Source: MGIIb-P sp963934015 (GTDB lineage: Archaea > Thermoplasmatota > Poseidoniia > Poseidoniales > Thalassarchaeaceae). Taken from it: 33,685 nt of DNA. The stretch covers positions 1 to 33,685 of the forward strand of contig CAWVWT010000024.1 in NCBI GenBank assembly GCA_963934015.1. Direction: 5' to 3'. Positions 8,245 through 18,500 of the stretch are shown piece by piece; position 1 is the stretch's first letter, and the number at the start of each line of letters is the position of its first letter. Position numbers and translations under genes: made by a program. The notes under the pieces are model-generated. The model did not search any database. It saw only the letters and a list, made by a program, of their open reading frames with translations, and was not told the origin of the DNA.

Positions 8245-9585
8245 TCACTTGGAGCCGACAAGAGCCTCAATTTCAGTGATTTGCTTAGGGCACTTTGCCG
8301 TGAGTACAACTGGCCCGGATTCAGTGATCAAAATATCATCTTCAATTCGAACACCGATTCCAGCCCATTTTGAATCAATGTTGATATCTTCCCTCCATGC
8401 TCCAAAATACAGCCCTGGTTCGATTGTGAGAATCATTCCGGGTGTAAGCACTCGTTCAGGCTTGTCATCCCCCTGCCGTCCTCCACCAACATCATGGACA
8501 TCGAGGCCGAGGAAATGCCCTGTTCCATGCATGAAGAATTGACGGTATAGACCATCAAAATCACCACCTAGTGATTCTTCAAATGTGCAGTTAAGGATGC
8601 CTAAATCAATCAGGCCCTGAGCTAGAACCCGCGAAGTCGCATCATGCATCGCACTCCAAGGGGAACCAGCTTGGCAGGCATCTATGCCGGCCAACTGCGC
8701 CTTGAGTACAAGTTCGTAGATGGTTCGCTGTGCCTCGGTGAATTTTCCATTTATGGGGAATGTTCGAGTGATATCGCTTGCATATCCATCAATTTCACAA
8801 CCAGCATCAATCAGAACCAAATCTCCATCTTTCATAACATCACTATTTTCGTTGTAATGTAGTATAGTGGCATTGTCGCCACTTCCAACAATACTTGGAT
8901 ATGACCATTCGGATTTGTGGAAGAGAAAGCATCCTTCAATGATGGATTGCATATGCCATTCACCCATACCTACCTTGCATTCCCGCATTGCCTCTACATG
9001 CGCGTATGCTGCGAGATCGGCTGCGTACTGCATCAATTCGACCTCGGCATCTGATTTGAGCACACGCATTCCATCGAGGATTGCTCTCGGGTCAATAACC
9101 TCTTTTTGCAATACAGAATTCACGATTTCATCGACAGCCCCATCCAGTCCAGAAGTATGGTATACATTCTCAGCACCATCTAGAAGTTCTGAAAGATCAT
9201 CTGGCATATTATCGCAACTTTCAGTTTCATCGACGGGCCATCCTGCTAGAGCACCTTCTAATCCAGGTCGCCTGCCAGTCCAAGTTTCCTTATTCACATC
9301 CCGTGGGCGGACATATAGTCTGCATTTCCAACCACCATTAGAGTGATGGAATACAGCAACACCATCTCCCTCACCCCATCCTGTGAGGTAGTGTAAATAT
9401 GAGTTGAATCGATACCTGTGGTGAACATCAGCACTTCGTATACTGACAGGATTGTTTGTGATTATTGCGACAGAGTCTGTGGCTAATTCCAAACAGAAAT
9501 TGTGCTGACGCTTACGCATTTCAGCATGTCCGATTTCTTTGGGGCGGTCGCCCAGCGCAGAGGTGACCCTCTCATACATCATCAT
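8245..9585 (-). CDS. pepP: Xaa-Pro aminopeptidase (M24B family)
   Basis: This dimetal aminopeptidase releases the N-terminal residue from peptides with proline in second position. The protein has 446 residues, with an N-terminal creatinase-like domain (about 20-165) and a pita-bread catalytic domain. All five expected metal ligands are present: Asp260 (LVLIDAG), Asp271 (SDITRTF), His357 (MHGTGH), Glu389 (LTIEPG) and Glu415 (VRIEDD). The flanking GLDVHDVGG also matches PepP. No signal peptide is seen, so it should act in the cytoplasm on imported or recycled peptides. Three ATG codons in tandem (9585, 9582, 9579) make the exact start uncertain by two residues. It lies in the long minus-strand gene run, 34 bp after a surface-protein gene and 9 bp before mqnC. 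Confidence 0.92.
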   Translation of the reverse strand: MMMYERVTSALGDRPKEIGHAEMRKRQHNFCLELATDSVAIITNNPVSIRSADVHHRYRFNSYLHYLTGWGEGDGVAVFHHSNGGWKCRLYVRPRDVNKETWTGRRPGLEGALAGWPVDETESCDNMPDDLSELLDGAENVYHTSGLDGAVDEIVNSVLQKEVIDPRAILDGMRVLKSDAEVELMQYAADLAAYAHVEAMRECKVGMGEWHMQSIIEGCFLFHKSEWSYPSIVGSGDNATILHYNENSDVMKDGDLVLIDAGCEIDGYASDITRTFPINGKFTEAQRTIYELVLKAQLAGIDACQAGSPWSAMHDATSRVLAQGLIDLGILNCTFEESLGGDFDGLYRQFFMHGTGHFLGLDVHDVGGGRQGDDKPERVLTPGMILTIEPGLYFGAWREDINIDSKWAGIGVRIEDDILITESGPVVLTAKCPKQITEIEALVGSK

Positions 9586-9619
9586 CGCCGACTCGGCAAC
9601 CCTTCATGAGATATTCGGG

Positions 9620-11143
9620 TCATTTTCGTTTCCACTTGGGAATTGGTGTAGAGTGCCCCGAAAAATAACGAACAAGAACCATTGTTATGGCCACTACGAC
9701 AGAGATGAAAACAAGTGCTATCATCAGTGTCCAGACCTCCATATTTCCTTCATTATCATCACTAAACATCGGATCTGAAGGTGTACCTTGAACTCCAAAT
9801 GTAATTGAAATCGTGTCGGTTTCTCCATCATCATCGGTCACCTCTAGCATGAGGGTGTGGGGGGATGTGATGTCATCTGGTTTCTGGAGCTGGCGTTGCC
9901 ATCCAGTCATGAGTGGCTCACCATCGATGTACCATGTACAAATCAGTCCAGTTTTGTCGTTGGCGCTATCAGTTGAGTCCCCACACTCAAGCAACCATTG
10001 GTGGTCGTCAATAAGTGTGATTTCATCACCATCAACCAATGCGTGCCCCCCAATCCGCAATGCCGCGGTGGGTGCAGCATTGCTGATATTGAATTGATGT
10101 ATGATTGAATCCGAAAACCCAGCGTTATCTGCAACTGTAAGTGTGAGGGTGTAATTCCCAGATTGTGATGCCTCGACATCAAAAGTACGGAGATCAGGTC
10201 CACTTTCAATCGTTTTTTCACCAGCCTCATTCTCCAAAACCCACAGGAAGACCATCCCTTCCCTGCCCCAAAATTCATCACTGCTCCCTGTGCCATCAAA
10301 CTGAATGGTTCCTAAGTTTTCATTCACATTAGTCGGTCCATCAATCTGTGCAGTAGGTGCGTTATTGTCAATTCCGAATGTTATACAGGCACAAGGTGAA
10401 ATTAAACCGTCGTCAGACACGGCTCGCACAATCATGGAGTATTCCCCATCAGCGTAATCCTCCGATTCAATCATCCATCCCACCTCACCTGGCGCAAGAG
10501 GATGGGGCGTCATGTTGTACCAATGAACAGATTCCGGGGACTCAATCCAGGCTTGGGTGCAGGACATTGCAATTTCACTACTGTTGCTAATTGCCCATTG
10601 CGCCCTAGTGGTTCCTTCCTCATCGATAGCAATTGCCCACAATGGGCCACTACCACTGACAATTCGGTCGTTAGATAGTTGGTCAGACACATCAAAAATA
10701 ATGCGGGGAGCCAATTGACTCAAATCATCTCCTTCGGAAAAGAGAATAAGTTGGACCAAATCAATCTGATTAGTTACATCCACCGCTCTTATTTCAAGAA
10801 GACATGAACAAGGGGCATAGGATGAGAAGTTGAGATCTAAAGTATACCTCCATGAGTTACGACTTGACTCATGTGAGTTTGCAGTTTCAGCCAGACTACC
10901 AAGTAAGTCCCCTTCACCGACCAGATCTAATCCATTCAAAATTTTCCACGTGAGTGATAACGGCATATCCTCATCGATATAGGTCCCCGAAATATTCAGG
11001 CTTGATGCCACAAACAGACCCTGATTCTGATCGATGATAATTTGAGGTGCATCATCTACAGTAGGGTTCGTAGACATTCCGAGGGGCGAGAGCAAAATCA
11101 GCACGCACAAGGCCGAACATAGACGACCTGCCCCCTTCACCAT
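9620..11143 (-). CDS. Surface protein with Ig/PKD-like domains and a C-terminal membrane anchor
   Basis: This 507-residue protein has a signal peptide (hydrophobic stretch at about 8-23, SALCVLILLSPLG) and ends with a transmembrane helix (about 469-491) plus a short basic tail (KWKRK). That gives an outward-facing ectodomain anchored by its C-terminus. The ectodomain is made of beta-sandwich modules. Two PKD-like units are recognisable from NAPTAQIDGP with FDGTGSSDE and from NAAPTAALRIGGH; earlier modules are Ig-like with repeated Cys pairs. No catalytic motif is seen. These modules usually serve in adhesion or as spacers, but the ligand is unknown. The gene lies 78 bp downstream of the large TSP3 gene on the same strand, and a GC-rich hairpin sits in that gap. 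Confidence 0.8.
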   Translation of the reverse strand: MVKGAGRLCSALCVLILLSPLGMSTNPTVDDAPQIIIDQNQGLFVASSLNISGTYIDEDMPLSLTWKILNGLDLVGEGDLLGSLAETANSHESSRNSWRYTLDLNFSSYAPCSCLLEIRAVDVTNQIDLVQLILFSEGDDLSQLAPRIIFDVSDQLSNDRIVSGSGPLWAIAIDEEGTTRAQWAISNSSEIAMSCTQAWIESPESVHWYNMTPHPLAPGEVGWMIESEDYADGEYSMIVRAVSDDGLISPCACITFGIDNNAPTAQIDGPTNVNENLGTIQFDGTGSSDEFWGREGMVFLWVLENEAGEKTIESGPDLRTFDVEASQSGNYTLTLTVADNAGFSDSIIHQFNISNAAPTAALRIGGHALVDGDEITLIDDHQWLLECGDSTDSANDKTGLICTWYIDGEPLMTGWQRQLQKPDDITSPHTLMLEVTDDDGETDTISITFGVQGTPSDPMFSDDNEGNMEVWTLMIALVFISVVVAITMVLVRYFSGHSTPIPKWKRK

Positions 11144-11187
11144 GGTGATAGGGTACCCCGTACCGTTTTCAATCGTTGGTTGGGTTG

Positions 11188-11205
11188 AGCGCCCTAAAGG
11201 GCGCT
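11188..11205. terminator. GC-rich hairpin with T-tract on the plus strand, between two surface-protein genes
   Basis: AGCGCCCT and AGGGCGCT pair across a two-base AA loop (or seven pairs with a four-base loop), followed on the plus strand by TTTT. It resembles an intrinsic terminator, but the T-tract is on the strand opposite to both flanking genes. On the minus strand the stem is preceded by AAAA and followed by TCAACC. It could stop antisense transcription, act as an RNA processing or stability element for the upstream TSP3 mRNA, or be a protein-binding palindrome. Confidence 0.4.
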
Positions 11206-11221
11206 TTTCGTAGATACCCCC

Positions 11222-14200
11222 TCATTCGAAGTTATCACAGTGTTGTCCTTGACCAGGGAAACTAGTCGGTTCACGTGGATTTGTGTACCATTTCTCTTCA
11301 CACTTGTTGGTGTAGCCGTCTTGGTCAACATCGATGAGTGCATCAGCAGCATCGAAAGGGTCGAATTGGAAGTAGTATTCCCAGCCAGATGCCATATCAT
11401 CATTGTCATGGTCCTGGTAGAACACCTCTGGACCATCTTCAAGACCATCACCTTCGGTATCATTCTGGACAGGGCTGGTGCCATTGAGCAGCTCTTCATA
11501 ATTGGTGAAATTCTCCAAATCATTGTAAAACTGTGCCCCTTCATCTGTGGTTGGATCGATGTGGCAGTTGAACGTTGTAGGGTCATTGTGAGATGGACAA
11601 TATCGGTTCAGAAGGTTGGTTCGATTCAAACCATCTTGGTCGAAATCTTCCTCACCATCTTCAATGCCATCCAAGTCGCTGTCAATCATGCTTGGGTCCA
11701 TGGGCCCACGGGCGCCGAGTGACTGTAATTCTTCGGAATTTGAGAGTCCCAATTCGAGAGCCTTGTCCGACCAGTAGACTTCCCAACCATCGGCCAATCT
11801 GTCTCCATCTGTGTCATCATCGACAGGGTTAGTGTTCCAACGATCTGGTGCCTCCATAGCGTTTGGGAGTGTATCATTGTCAACATCAAAACTGGCATCA
11901 GGTAGGCTACCCATGGCCGGGTCAAGTGCCCAACGACCCCCTTCTGAAGGCATGGAAAAGCCAGTCAAATTCATTTCATGAACAAAATATTTCGGATCTG
12001 CTTTCCCATCATTATCGGCATCTCCGGCACTGCCTGACCATTCTTGGATTCCATTCAGGTAAATCCAGCCACCAGCAGATTTCTCACAGGACGAATCCTC
12101 GCAGCCAATTGGTCGCCAAGGGCTCATAGAAATCCACAATGAATGTGAGCGGGTATTCTCGGTGGTTGATTCCACCTGCATTTCCCACCCATCTAGCATC
12201 CCATCATTGTCGGTGTCGTTGACAAGTGGATTGGTTGCAGATTGCCACGGGCGTGGGATAAAGAGAACTTCATCTCCATCATTTAGAGTGTCATTATCAG
12301 TATCGGAATTATTGGCATGTGTGATGTATTGGTCGAGGCCGAGTGCAATTTCCTCACCATCTTCAAGGCCATCGTTATCTGTGTCAAACATGGATGCATT
12401 AGTGGTATACGGAACACCGTCCCAGACAAATCCGTCAACCGCTTCAGTATAATCCTCCAGATTGTCACTATCAGTATCCCTGTTGCTTGCATTGGTGTAC
12501 GTGATGTAGTATTCACGACTATCATTCAATCCATCACCATCAGTGTCGAATACACCTGGGTCACTGGTTACGTGAACCTCGTTGACACCACGATTGACGA
12601 CCCGAATGGTCCAGCCCATGACTTCAATTCCATCGAGTAAGCCATCGCCATCAGTATCGGGGTTGAGTGGATCGCTGGAACGACCATCGATGACCCCATC
12701 ACCATCACGATCTCGGGCTTCGTATTCATCGAGGTTTGTGAACCGCTCATCATGTTCGACAATATTCATCCAAACAAAACTGCGCTCTGTAATCTCTTCA
12801 TTGATTTGCGCGGAGATTGAATAAACAAATCCAGCGCAAGGAGCAGAAAGTGGAATGAGTTCGTATTGCGAACCTCCTGAACTAGCTCCAGATAATGTCA
12901 CCTTAGCCCATGCAACCGTTTGGTTTGCAATTACTTCTTGGTACGGCTCGACAGAAATTGCATGTACGCGCGCAAATCCATCAAAATCCGAAAGTGTCAC
13001 ATCACCGTTTCCATTCTGGTCAAATCCATCGTGATCTGGATCATCGATACCATTGCTACCGTTACGTGGATTTAATCCATTGTTAGCTTCCCAACCATCT
13101 GGCATGAAATCGTCGTCAGAATCAGCATCGGTTGGATCAGTGAACTGTGAGGGGCCCCAAGTGTAAGCTACCTGGTACTCTTCAACGTTTGACAAACCAT
13201 CCCCATCGGAATCTGCAAATGAATCGGTGGCGTTAGCGGGGTCGAGAATTTCAACATAGCAGAATTCAAATCCATCTGGCATTCCATCACCATCTGTATC
13301 CCAGTCACCAGGGCCATTTGCGCGTCCATCATTATCCATATCTTCTTCAAACCAAGCGAGGTTATCCGCACTTTGACGCGCTTGCGTGAAAGGTGCTGAA
13401 ATCGACATAGAATTCACAGTGTTTCCACAGTATGAATTGATGTTAATATTACCAAATGCAACCTCTACCTCATCACCGATTAGGTCTCCGTCGCTGTCCA
13501 TCGACCACGGATCTGTACCATATCGTTCCTCAATGTAATTCGGCATTGTATCCAAATCAACATCGAGCACAGTATCACATGAATGACGATCAGTGAAGGA
13601 ATCCTCTAGGAGGTTCCACTCATCTATTCCGAAAGATGCAATCCAGTCTGCCTCAACTTGGGGGCTGAGAAGACTGCAGTCCCAGTTTGCATCTGTTGGG
13701 TTCATCAGTAAGAAAGGGATGCCATCAGCACCGATTTGCATCTTCTGGTGTTGAACTTCCCAACCGTCGTTGAGGCCATCCGAGTCACTGTCTCGGAGGT
13801 TTGGGTTGGTTCCATAGAACGCTTCCTCAGCATTGGGTAAACCATCACGGTCAGGATCACCCATAGGTCCGTTATCTGGGTCAGGGAAGGTCTCATTATT
13901 TTCACCGGTTGTGACATCATCTTCATTTGGATTCTGGCTCGATTCAATCTCGCCAAAGTCAGCATCACCATCATCCAGTGGGTCTAGGCCATTGGCCACT
14001 TCCCATCCATCAAGTAAGCCATCCCCATCCGTATCATCATTGTCAAAATCAGTGCCATATTGGGTAATTTCCATTCGATCACTGAGTCCATCATCGTCGT
14101 AGTCCGCACCTTCTTGCTGAGTTTCATCTTCCGGTGCTTTGATGTCATCCCCGGCTCCTTCAAACCCGGCAGAATCGAGTGTTTCTAGTGCTGAACCGAC

Positions 14201-14290
14201 AATTGTATACATACCGGCTAAGCAGATTGTTGCTGTAATTGCGACGACAGCCCATTGATTGTGATTGAGTCCCATATGATTCATCTCCAC
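11222..14290 (-). CDS. Giant TSP3-repeat surface protein with N-terminal membrane anchor
   Basis: This protein of about 1022 residues has one hydrophobic helix near its N-terminus (about 13-34) and a long exported acidic region. More than a dozen TSP3-type calcium-binding units are visible, of the bacterial form DTDGDGLLDGWEV followed by a G-x-x-P spacer. They lie mainly at about 60-120, 135-185, 245-275, 315-420 and 530-1000. A beta-rich segment without repeats interrupts the array at about 440-520. There is no C-terminal anchor; the end is Cys-containing (GQHCDNFE). TSP3 arrays are calcium-stabilised rods found in adhesins and surface layers, so a structural or adhesive role is likely but not shown. 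Three starts are possible: GTG 14290, ATG 14284 and ATG 14275. The last has GGAG 9 nt upstream. A perfect hairpin lies directly before the GTG. Confidence 0.82.
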   Translation of the reverse strand: MEMNHMGLNHNQWAVVAITATICLAGMYTIVGSALETLDSAGFEGAGDDIKAPEDETQQEGADYDDDGLSDRMEITQYGTDFDNDDTDGDGLLDGWEVANGLDPLDDGDADFGEIESSQNPNEDDVTTGENNETFPDPDNGPMGDPDRDGLPNAEEAFYGTNPNLRDSDSDGLNDGWEVQHQKMQIGADGIPFLLMNPTDANWDCSLLSPQVEADWIASFGIDEWNLLEDSFTDRHSCDTVLDVDLDTMPNYIEERYGTDPWSMDSDGDLIGDEVEVAFGNININSYCGNTVNSMSISAPFTQARQSADNLAWFEEDMDNDGRANGPGDWDTDGDGMPDGFEFCYVEILDPANATDSFADSDGDGLSNVEEYQVAYTWGPSQFTDPTDADSDDDFMPDGWEANNGLNPRNGSNGIDDPDHDGFDQNGNGDVTLSDFDGFARVHAISVEPYQEVIANQTVAWAKVTLSGASSGGSQYELIPLSAPCAGFVYSISAQINEEITERSFVWMNIVEHDERFTNLDEYEARDRDGDGVIDGRSSDPLNPDTDGDGLLDGIEVMGWTIRVVNRGVNEVHVTSDPGVFDTDGDGLNDSREYYITYTNASNRDTDSDNLEDYTEAVDGFVWDGVPYTTNASMFDTDNDGLEDGEEIALGLDQYITHANNSDTDNDTLNDGDEVLFIPRPWQSATNPLVNDTDNDGMLDGWEMQVESTTENTRSHSLWISMSPWRPIGCEDSSCEKSAGGWIYLNGIQEWSGSAGDADNDGKADPKYFVHEMNLTGFSMPSEGGRWALDPAMGSLPDASFDVDNDTLPNAMEAPDRWNTNPVDDDTDGDRLADGWEVYWSDKALELGLSNSEELQSLGARGPMDPSMIDSDLDGIEDGEEDFDQDGLNRTNLLNRYCPSHNDPTTFNCHIDPTTDEGAQFYNDLENFTNYEELLNGTSPVQNDTEGDGLEDGPEVFYQDHDNDDMASGWEYYFQFDPFDAADALIDVDQDGYTNKCEEKWYTNPREPTSFPGQGQHCDNFE

Positions 14291-14307
14291 AGGGTGCTAC
14301 GCACCCT
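14291..14307. other. Perfect GC-rich hairpin abutting the start of the TSP3 gene
   Basis: AGGGTGC and GCACCCT form a seven-pair stem around a three-base loop, directly adjacent to the GTG candidate start of the TSP3 gene. There is no T-tract on either strand. In the mRNA leader it could affect ribosome access; as DNA it is a palindrome suitable for a dimeric regulator. The function is unknown. The rest of this 105-bp gap holds a T-rich stretch just after the upstream gene's stop and nothing else recognisable. Confidence 0.4.
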
Positions 14308-14395
14308 TCTACTCTCTACCGACATTACACTTCACACTTAATGCTTGAGTGGGGTCGTGTGGTAGAATATCGCACAATTCGAAGCCAAAATAAAC

Positions 14396-15499
14396 TCATC
14401 CTGCAATTTCCCGGCGGCTTTCTAATTTGATCCGATGTCCAGCATCATCTGACGACCATGTTGCCTTCGCAGCACGTCCTTCCGCCCGTTCCCAGCAGCC
14501 AAGCAGGCGTCCAACAACTATTGCCGGATGTAAGGCCGCCGAAATACGCAACTCAATTCCGCCATAATTGTCAATTCCAACAGACTTGATAACACGGCCT
14601 AAGCCATATTGAACTAGATGACGATTGGAAACTGAAATCCAGTGTTCTGCTTCGGCCACAAGAACCAATTCGCCAGAGGCCAGAAACTGCCTTCTAGACG
14701 CCTCAGCCATCGCATCCCACAGCACAACCTGCTCAGGTTCGGATATCCCTTCCCATTCCGTTCGTGAATCCGTTGATCGAGGTGTATCTGCGAGGTATGG
14801 AATTACCAGTGTTTCAAATCGAATCAAGAGGTCCCGTTGCAACATCAAAGTCCGATTCCCTTCTACCGTCCATACCCCGTCGGCTTCATGGCGGGCACGA
14901 TTGTAATGGCACTCTTCATCAGTCACTTCCCCTTCTGTATCAGTCCAGGGTATAGTGATATTTTTTGGGGCCGGAATTTCCCTCTGGTCATGCGTAGATT
15001 GGACAATGGTTTCCCCTGCGCCACGGTCAGACCATTGGAATCTAAACCGCCTGTCTTCAATGCACTCCCATGCCGCATTTCCCATTCCGGCTGCGATTGT
15101 TGTATGACACCGATTGGCGACGAGCAGCATTGCTCCTTCGGCAGAAGTTTCCAAGATTGCAAGCTGCCCCAAACCTCGTATACACCAATCTGAATTTATC
15201 GTTGCAATCCTTTTCTTTTGCTGCCCAATCCATGATTTGGGTAAAGGCGGTGCTAAACTCCAACGCCATTCCTCCGATTCAGCCGAAGCATAGGCCAATC
15301 TCCGGCCAAGTGTTTGATCGGTAACTGCTTCCACCTCGGCAAACCATCTTTCAAAGGCCGGGAGTGTTGTACACCAAACGGGTGTATTTCCAGCATCGAT
15401 GTCAATGATGAAACCGACATCATTCGGCGTATATCGTTGCCTTAATTTTTCTATTAGCCATGGCGTTGATTCATCCATTGAGTCGTCGACAAGTGGCAC
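14396..15499 (-). CDS. Unknown soluble protein
   Basis: I do not recognise this 367-residue protein. It has no signal peptide or transmembrane helix and is rich in Trp and in acidic and basic residues, with a mixed alpha/beta character. Regions that look globular include FIIDIDAGNTPVWC (about 30-43), a hydrophobic core around LAILETSAEGAMLLVANRCH, and a C-terminal stretch SVGIDNYGGIELRIS. No metal, nucleotide or catalytic motif stands out. It starts 9 bp after the stop of the 1047-residue membrane protein on the same strand, so the two are probably translated from one mRNA and may work together. Downstream is the TSP3 surface gene. A cytoplasmic partner of the membrane protein is the simplest guess. 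Confidence 0.7.
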   Translation of the reverse strand: MPLVDDSMDESTPWLIEKLRQRYTPNDVGFIIDIDAGNTPVWCTTLPAFERWFAEVEAVTDQTLGRRLAYASAESEEWRWSLAPPLPKSWIGQQKKRIATINSDWCIRGLGQLAILETSAEGAMLLVANRCHTTIAAGMGNAAWECIEDRRFRFQWSDRGAGETIVQSTHDQREIPAPKNITIPWTDTEGEVTDEECHYNRARHEADGVWTVEGNRTLMLQRDLLIRFETLVIPYLADTPRSTDSRTEWEGISEPEQVVLWDAMAEASRRQFLASGELVLVAEAEHWISVSNRHLVQYGLGRVIKSVGIDNYGGIELRISAALHPAIVVGRLLGCWERAEGRAAKATWSSDDAGHRIKLESRREIAG

Positions 15500-15508
15500 A
15501 TAATCACC

Positions 15509-18500
15509 TCAAGAAAAATCTTGGAATTCATCAGATTCCTTATCTTTTATTCTCTTTGGTTTCTTGGTTGGCATTCGCGAAATACTCTGAATGCGTTGAA
15601 CTTGCTCTGGGCGTGATGTAGGTCTGCGACCAGTCCCCTCATCTGGATTTGAGTATGTGGGGATTCCACGTTTGTCTGGCCGTGTGTCCATAATTGGACG
15701 TCGATCTTTCTGTTGACCAGATTGTAATTGACCACTTTGAATCCCAAGGCTGCGTCGGTGTGCCCCTCTGTAGGCAGCGGGGCCAATCAAACGCTCAAGT
15801 GTTCTCATCCCTCTGTCAACAGGTTTCGGCCTCTTAGTCCACCAGCGTTCAGGAAGCGGTTGTGCGCGTGCAAGGCGGCTCGATTTCAAATCCCGCATAC
15901 GATTTCTCAACCGATTCTTAAATTGTCGATCTCGTTCATTCGGTAATCTGACAACTAGCCACCCAGGAAACCCAATATCAAACACATTGCCATTCACAGT
16001 GACGAGCAAACCCTTCAGCATGAGATGGTTTCCAATAGGCATTTTATTCCCATCACCTGAGACCTTGTAACTCTTCATTTTCCGCGCATAAAGCATCATT
16101 GCACGCTGATCACGATGTTTGATGATTCGACGCTGCAAGCGTCTGAATCGACGTGTAAATATGTGCAAACCAATCAAAGCAATTGATGTCCCCGAACCGA
16201 TAAGCAAATTTTGATCAGTTTCAATCCATGCAAGCCAGCCGATCACAATCCATGTTGGGAGGAGTACAGCCCAATTGAGGAGGACTATGACGAGAGGTGG
16301 TGCATAGACTGGTGGTACTCCTCTTTCGAGAGCCTCGTGTGCGACGACCATGACATTGGCATTAAGCGCTTCATCCATCCCCTTGCGCGCATTTAGAGCT
16401 GCAAATGGATTGACTGGGGCGTCATCAATCCATGCGGCTTTTTCGGCAGCAGTTCCGATTGCCAGAGCAATTTCCATTTCATCAGAATCAGCCTGGAATC
16501 CTAGAATTCCGCCAAGTGCTTGTACACGAGGGTCTTCTGGACTAGATTCATTGACTTCTTCAAATACGTCAAGAGCGTCAAACCATTCACCTAAATCAAT
16601 CATGCACAATGAACACGCAATGCGAGCCAATGTTGAATCGGGGTGCGCCCTGACTAGATCAAGGCAAAGGTCGAGGGCTTCTTCACTCCGTCGCTGTGCA
16701 CGGAGCATTGCTGCACTGGCGATTTGTGCATGGAGGGACAATCGATCAGTGTGTGCAGAGCCAAGTGTCGTATCTGGCGACCATGATCTGAGTCGTTTTT
16801 GCATATCGCGCAGGTGGTCGATTGTTGAGTTATTTTCCCAATCATATAAGTCATCAGAACCAACACGCCCCGCCCAAGGGTCAAGCCATTCCAGCGTCAA
16901 TGCTAGTAGTTCAGGCTCATCATATCCTTCGGGTTGTTCCATCCCGCGCAGAGCCTCCTTAGCAGCATCGAATCGTCGGCAGGCAATATGGCCCGTGGCG
17001 ACAATCATTCGTGCCTCATCATCCTCCCCACCTTGCAGTGCCAAGACTTTTCGTGCCTCTTCAATAGCCCGCGGCCAGAGTCCGCGTAGGGCGGATTCAA
17101 TCATCCGAGCACGCCCTTTTTCAAGACGAACGACGGCCTTATCGCCGTCAATTTTCTCGGTTTGGAAATTTCGCAGAGCTGCGATATCATCAGACCGGGC
17201 AGCAATTTCGATATGGTCGCGCATCCAGTCGCCACCACCTGCCATGATTACACCCTCGCGTCGTTCATCGGGGGACAGGTCGAATTTGAGACTTCGAAGA
17301 TGGCCAAACCTGGTGCTGGAAAGAATCCAAGTGAGTAGAAAAATGGCCTGGCCTGCAGCGATGAATTGCCATGTACTTTGAAGCAATACTTCTTCGCTGA
17401 CACTATCGCCATACGGCATTAGTTGACTAAATTCTTTGTAGGTTTGGAGCACAAGTAGCAAAACGACGTAGCCTGAAAAACCCGCCAATCCAAAGAAAAG
17501 AATACGCCCTTGAACCTCGGGCTCGGTACGGATGTCTCTAGGCTGTGCTAGAATTACTCCCCCGACACCTGCAAATGTTTGTCCACCGAGGAACAAGTTA
17601 CGTGTCAATTCAAAGATGAAAGCCAGACCTACAATTGCTACATTTAGCATCAGATATGATGCCAGAACTTCTTGCAGTGTTTTTAGGGAGATGATTTTGC
17701 GCATGATTTCCGAATTTTCTACCATTGAATATATGGCTTCACCTAGAATTCCACCAACATCCAATAGGCGATCTGCATCAGCTGGTTGATTGATGATAAC
17801 ATGAATTAGTGTGACTATACCATTGATTGCTGCAAGTGGCATTGTTGAAAGGAATACCACCAAGAAAAGAGATATCAGTCTGCGAAAGAACCGGGGGCTA
17901 TCGGGGTCGATTGGTGTTTTCCAACCCTTTGCAGTTCGCCATTTTGAAAGGAGAAGTGTGTTCCAAGATGCCCCCATGATTCGACCATAGGCAAAAATAG
18001 TTGGTGACATAAACACAAGCAATGCGTAACCAGCCCATTGAATCATTACCACCGAATCATAACCCCCATTGGAATTTGCCACAGTCCAACCATAGTACAC
18101 AATTGATGATAAAATCATAATCATAGCAGAAGCGGTTCCGAGATAACCGAAAACCTGCGCCGAAATTTTTTGGTGTATCAACCGTTTATTCATTGCACGA
18201 ATTTGTGCATACATAGTGACGATGGGGGAAACAAAAATTGGTATTGCTACAAACATAATCGTTACGAAAACAATGGGCTTGTAGAATGTTCCAGGGCCGA
18301 TCAATAATTCAGCGACAATGAGCATTATACCACCCATTGCCATCAGGTATGACATCACGCCAAACGGCACACCACGTAAGTTCAAAAGTTCTTGAATTTG
18401 CATTTTTGTGCGGGTTAACCGGTGAACCTCATACAGGTCATCATCGACTTCGAAGGCAACCTGCAGATTCCCGAGACTAAGTGGGAGTATCCACCGCCAT

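Noticed and set aside
8867..9346. Open frame of 159 codons on the plus strand
   Set aside because: It is antisense to the aminopeptidase, whose metal ligands and motifs are complete.
11240..11722. Open frame of 160 codons on the plus strand with hydrophobic stretches
   Set aside because: It is antisense to the TSP3 repeats. The hydrophobic runs are the reverse complement of Asp-rich codons.
14275..14290. N-terminus of the TSP3 protein as a type IV pilin signal
   Set aside because: There is a single hydrophobic helix, but no pilin peptidase site (basic residue, Gly/Ala, then hydrophobic with Glu at +5) precedes it.
16350..17381. Long open frame of 343 codons on the plus strand
   Set aside because: It lies wholly inside the large membrane-protein gene on the minus strand. 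Its translation is Ser/Arg/Pro-rich with no domain, which is typical of an antisense shadow.
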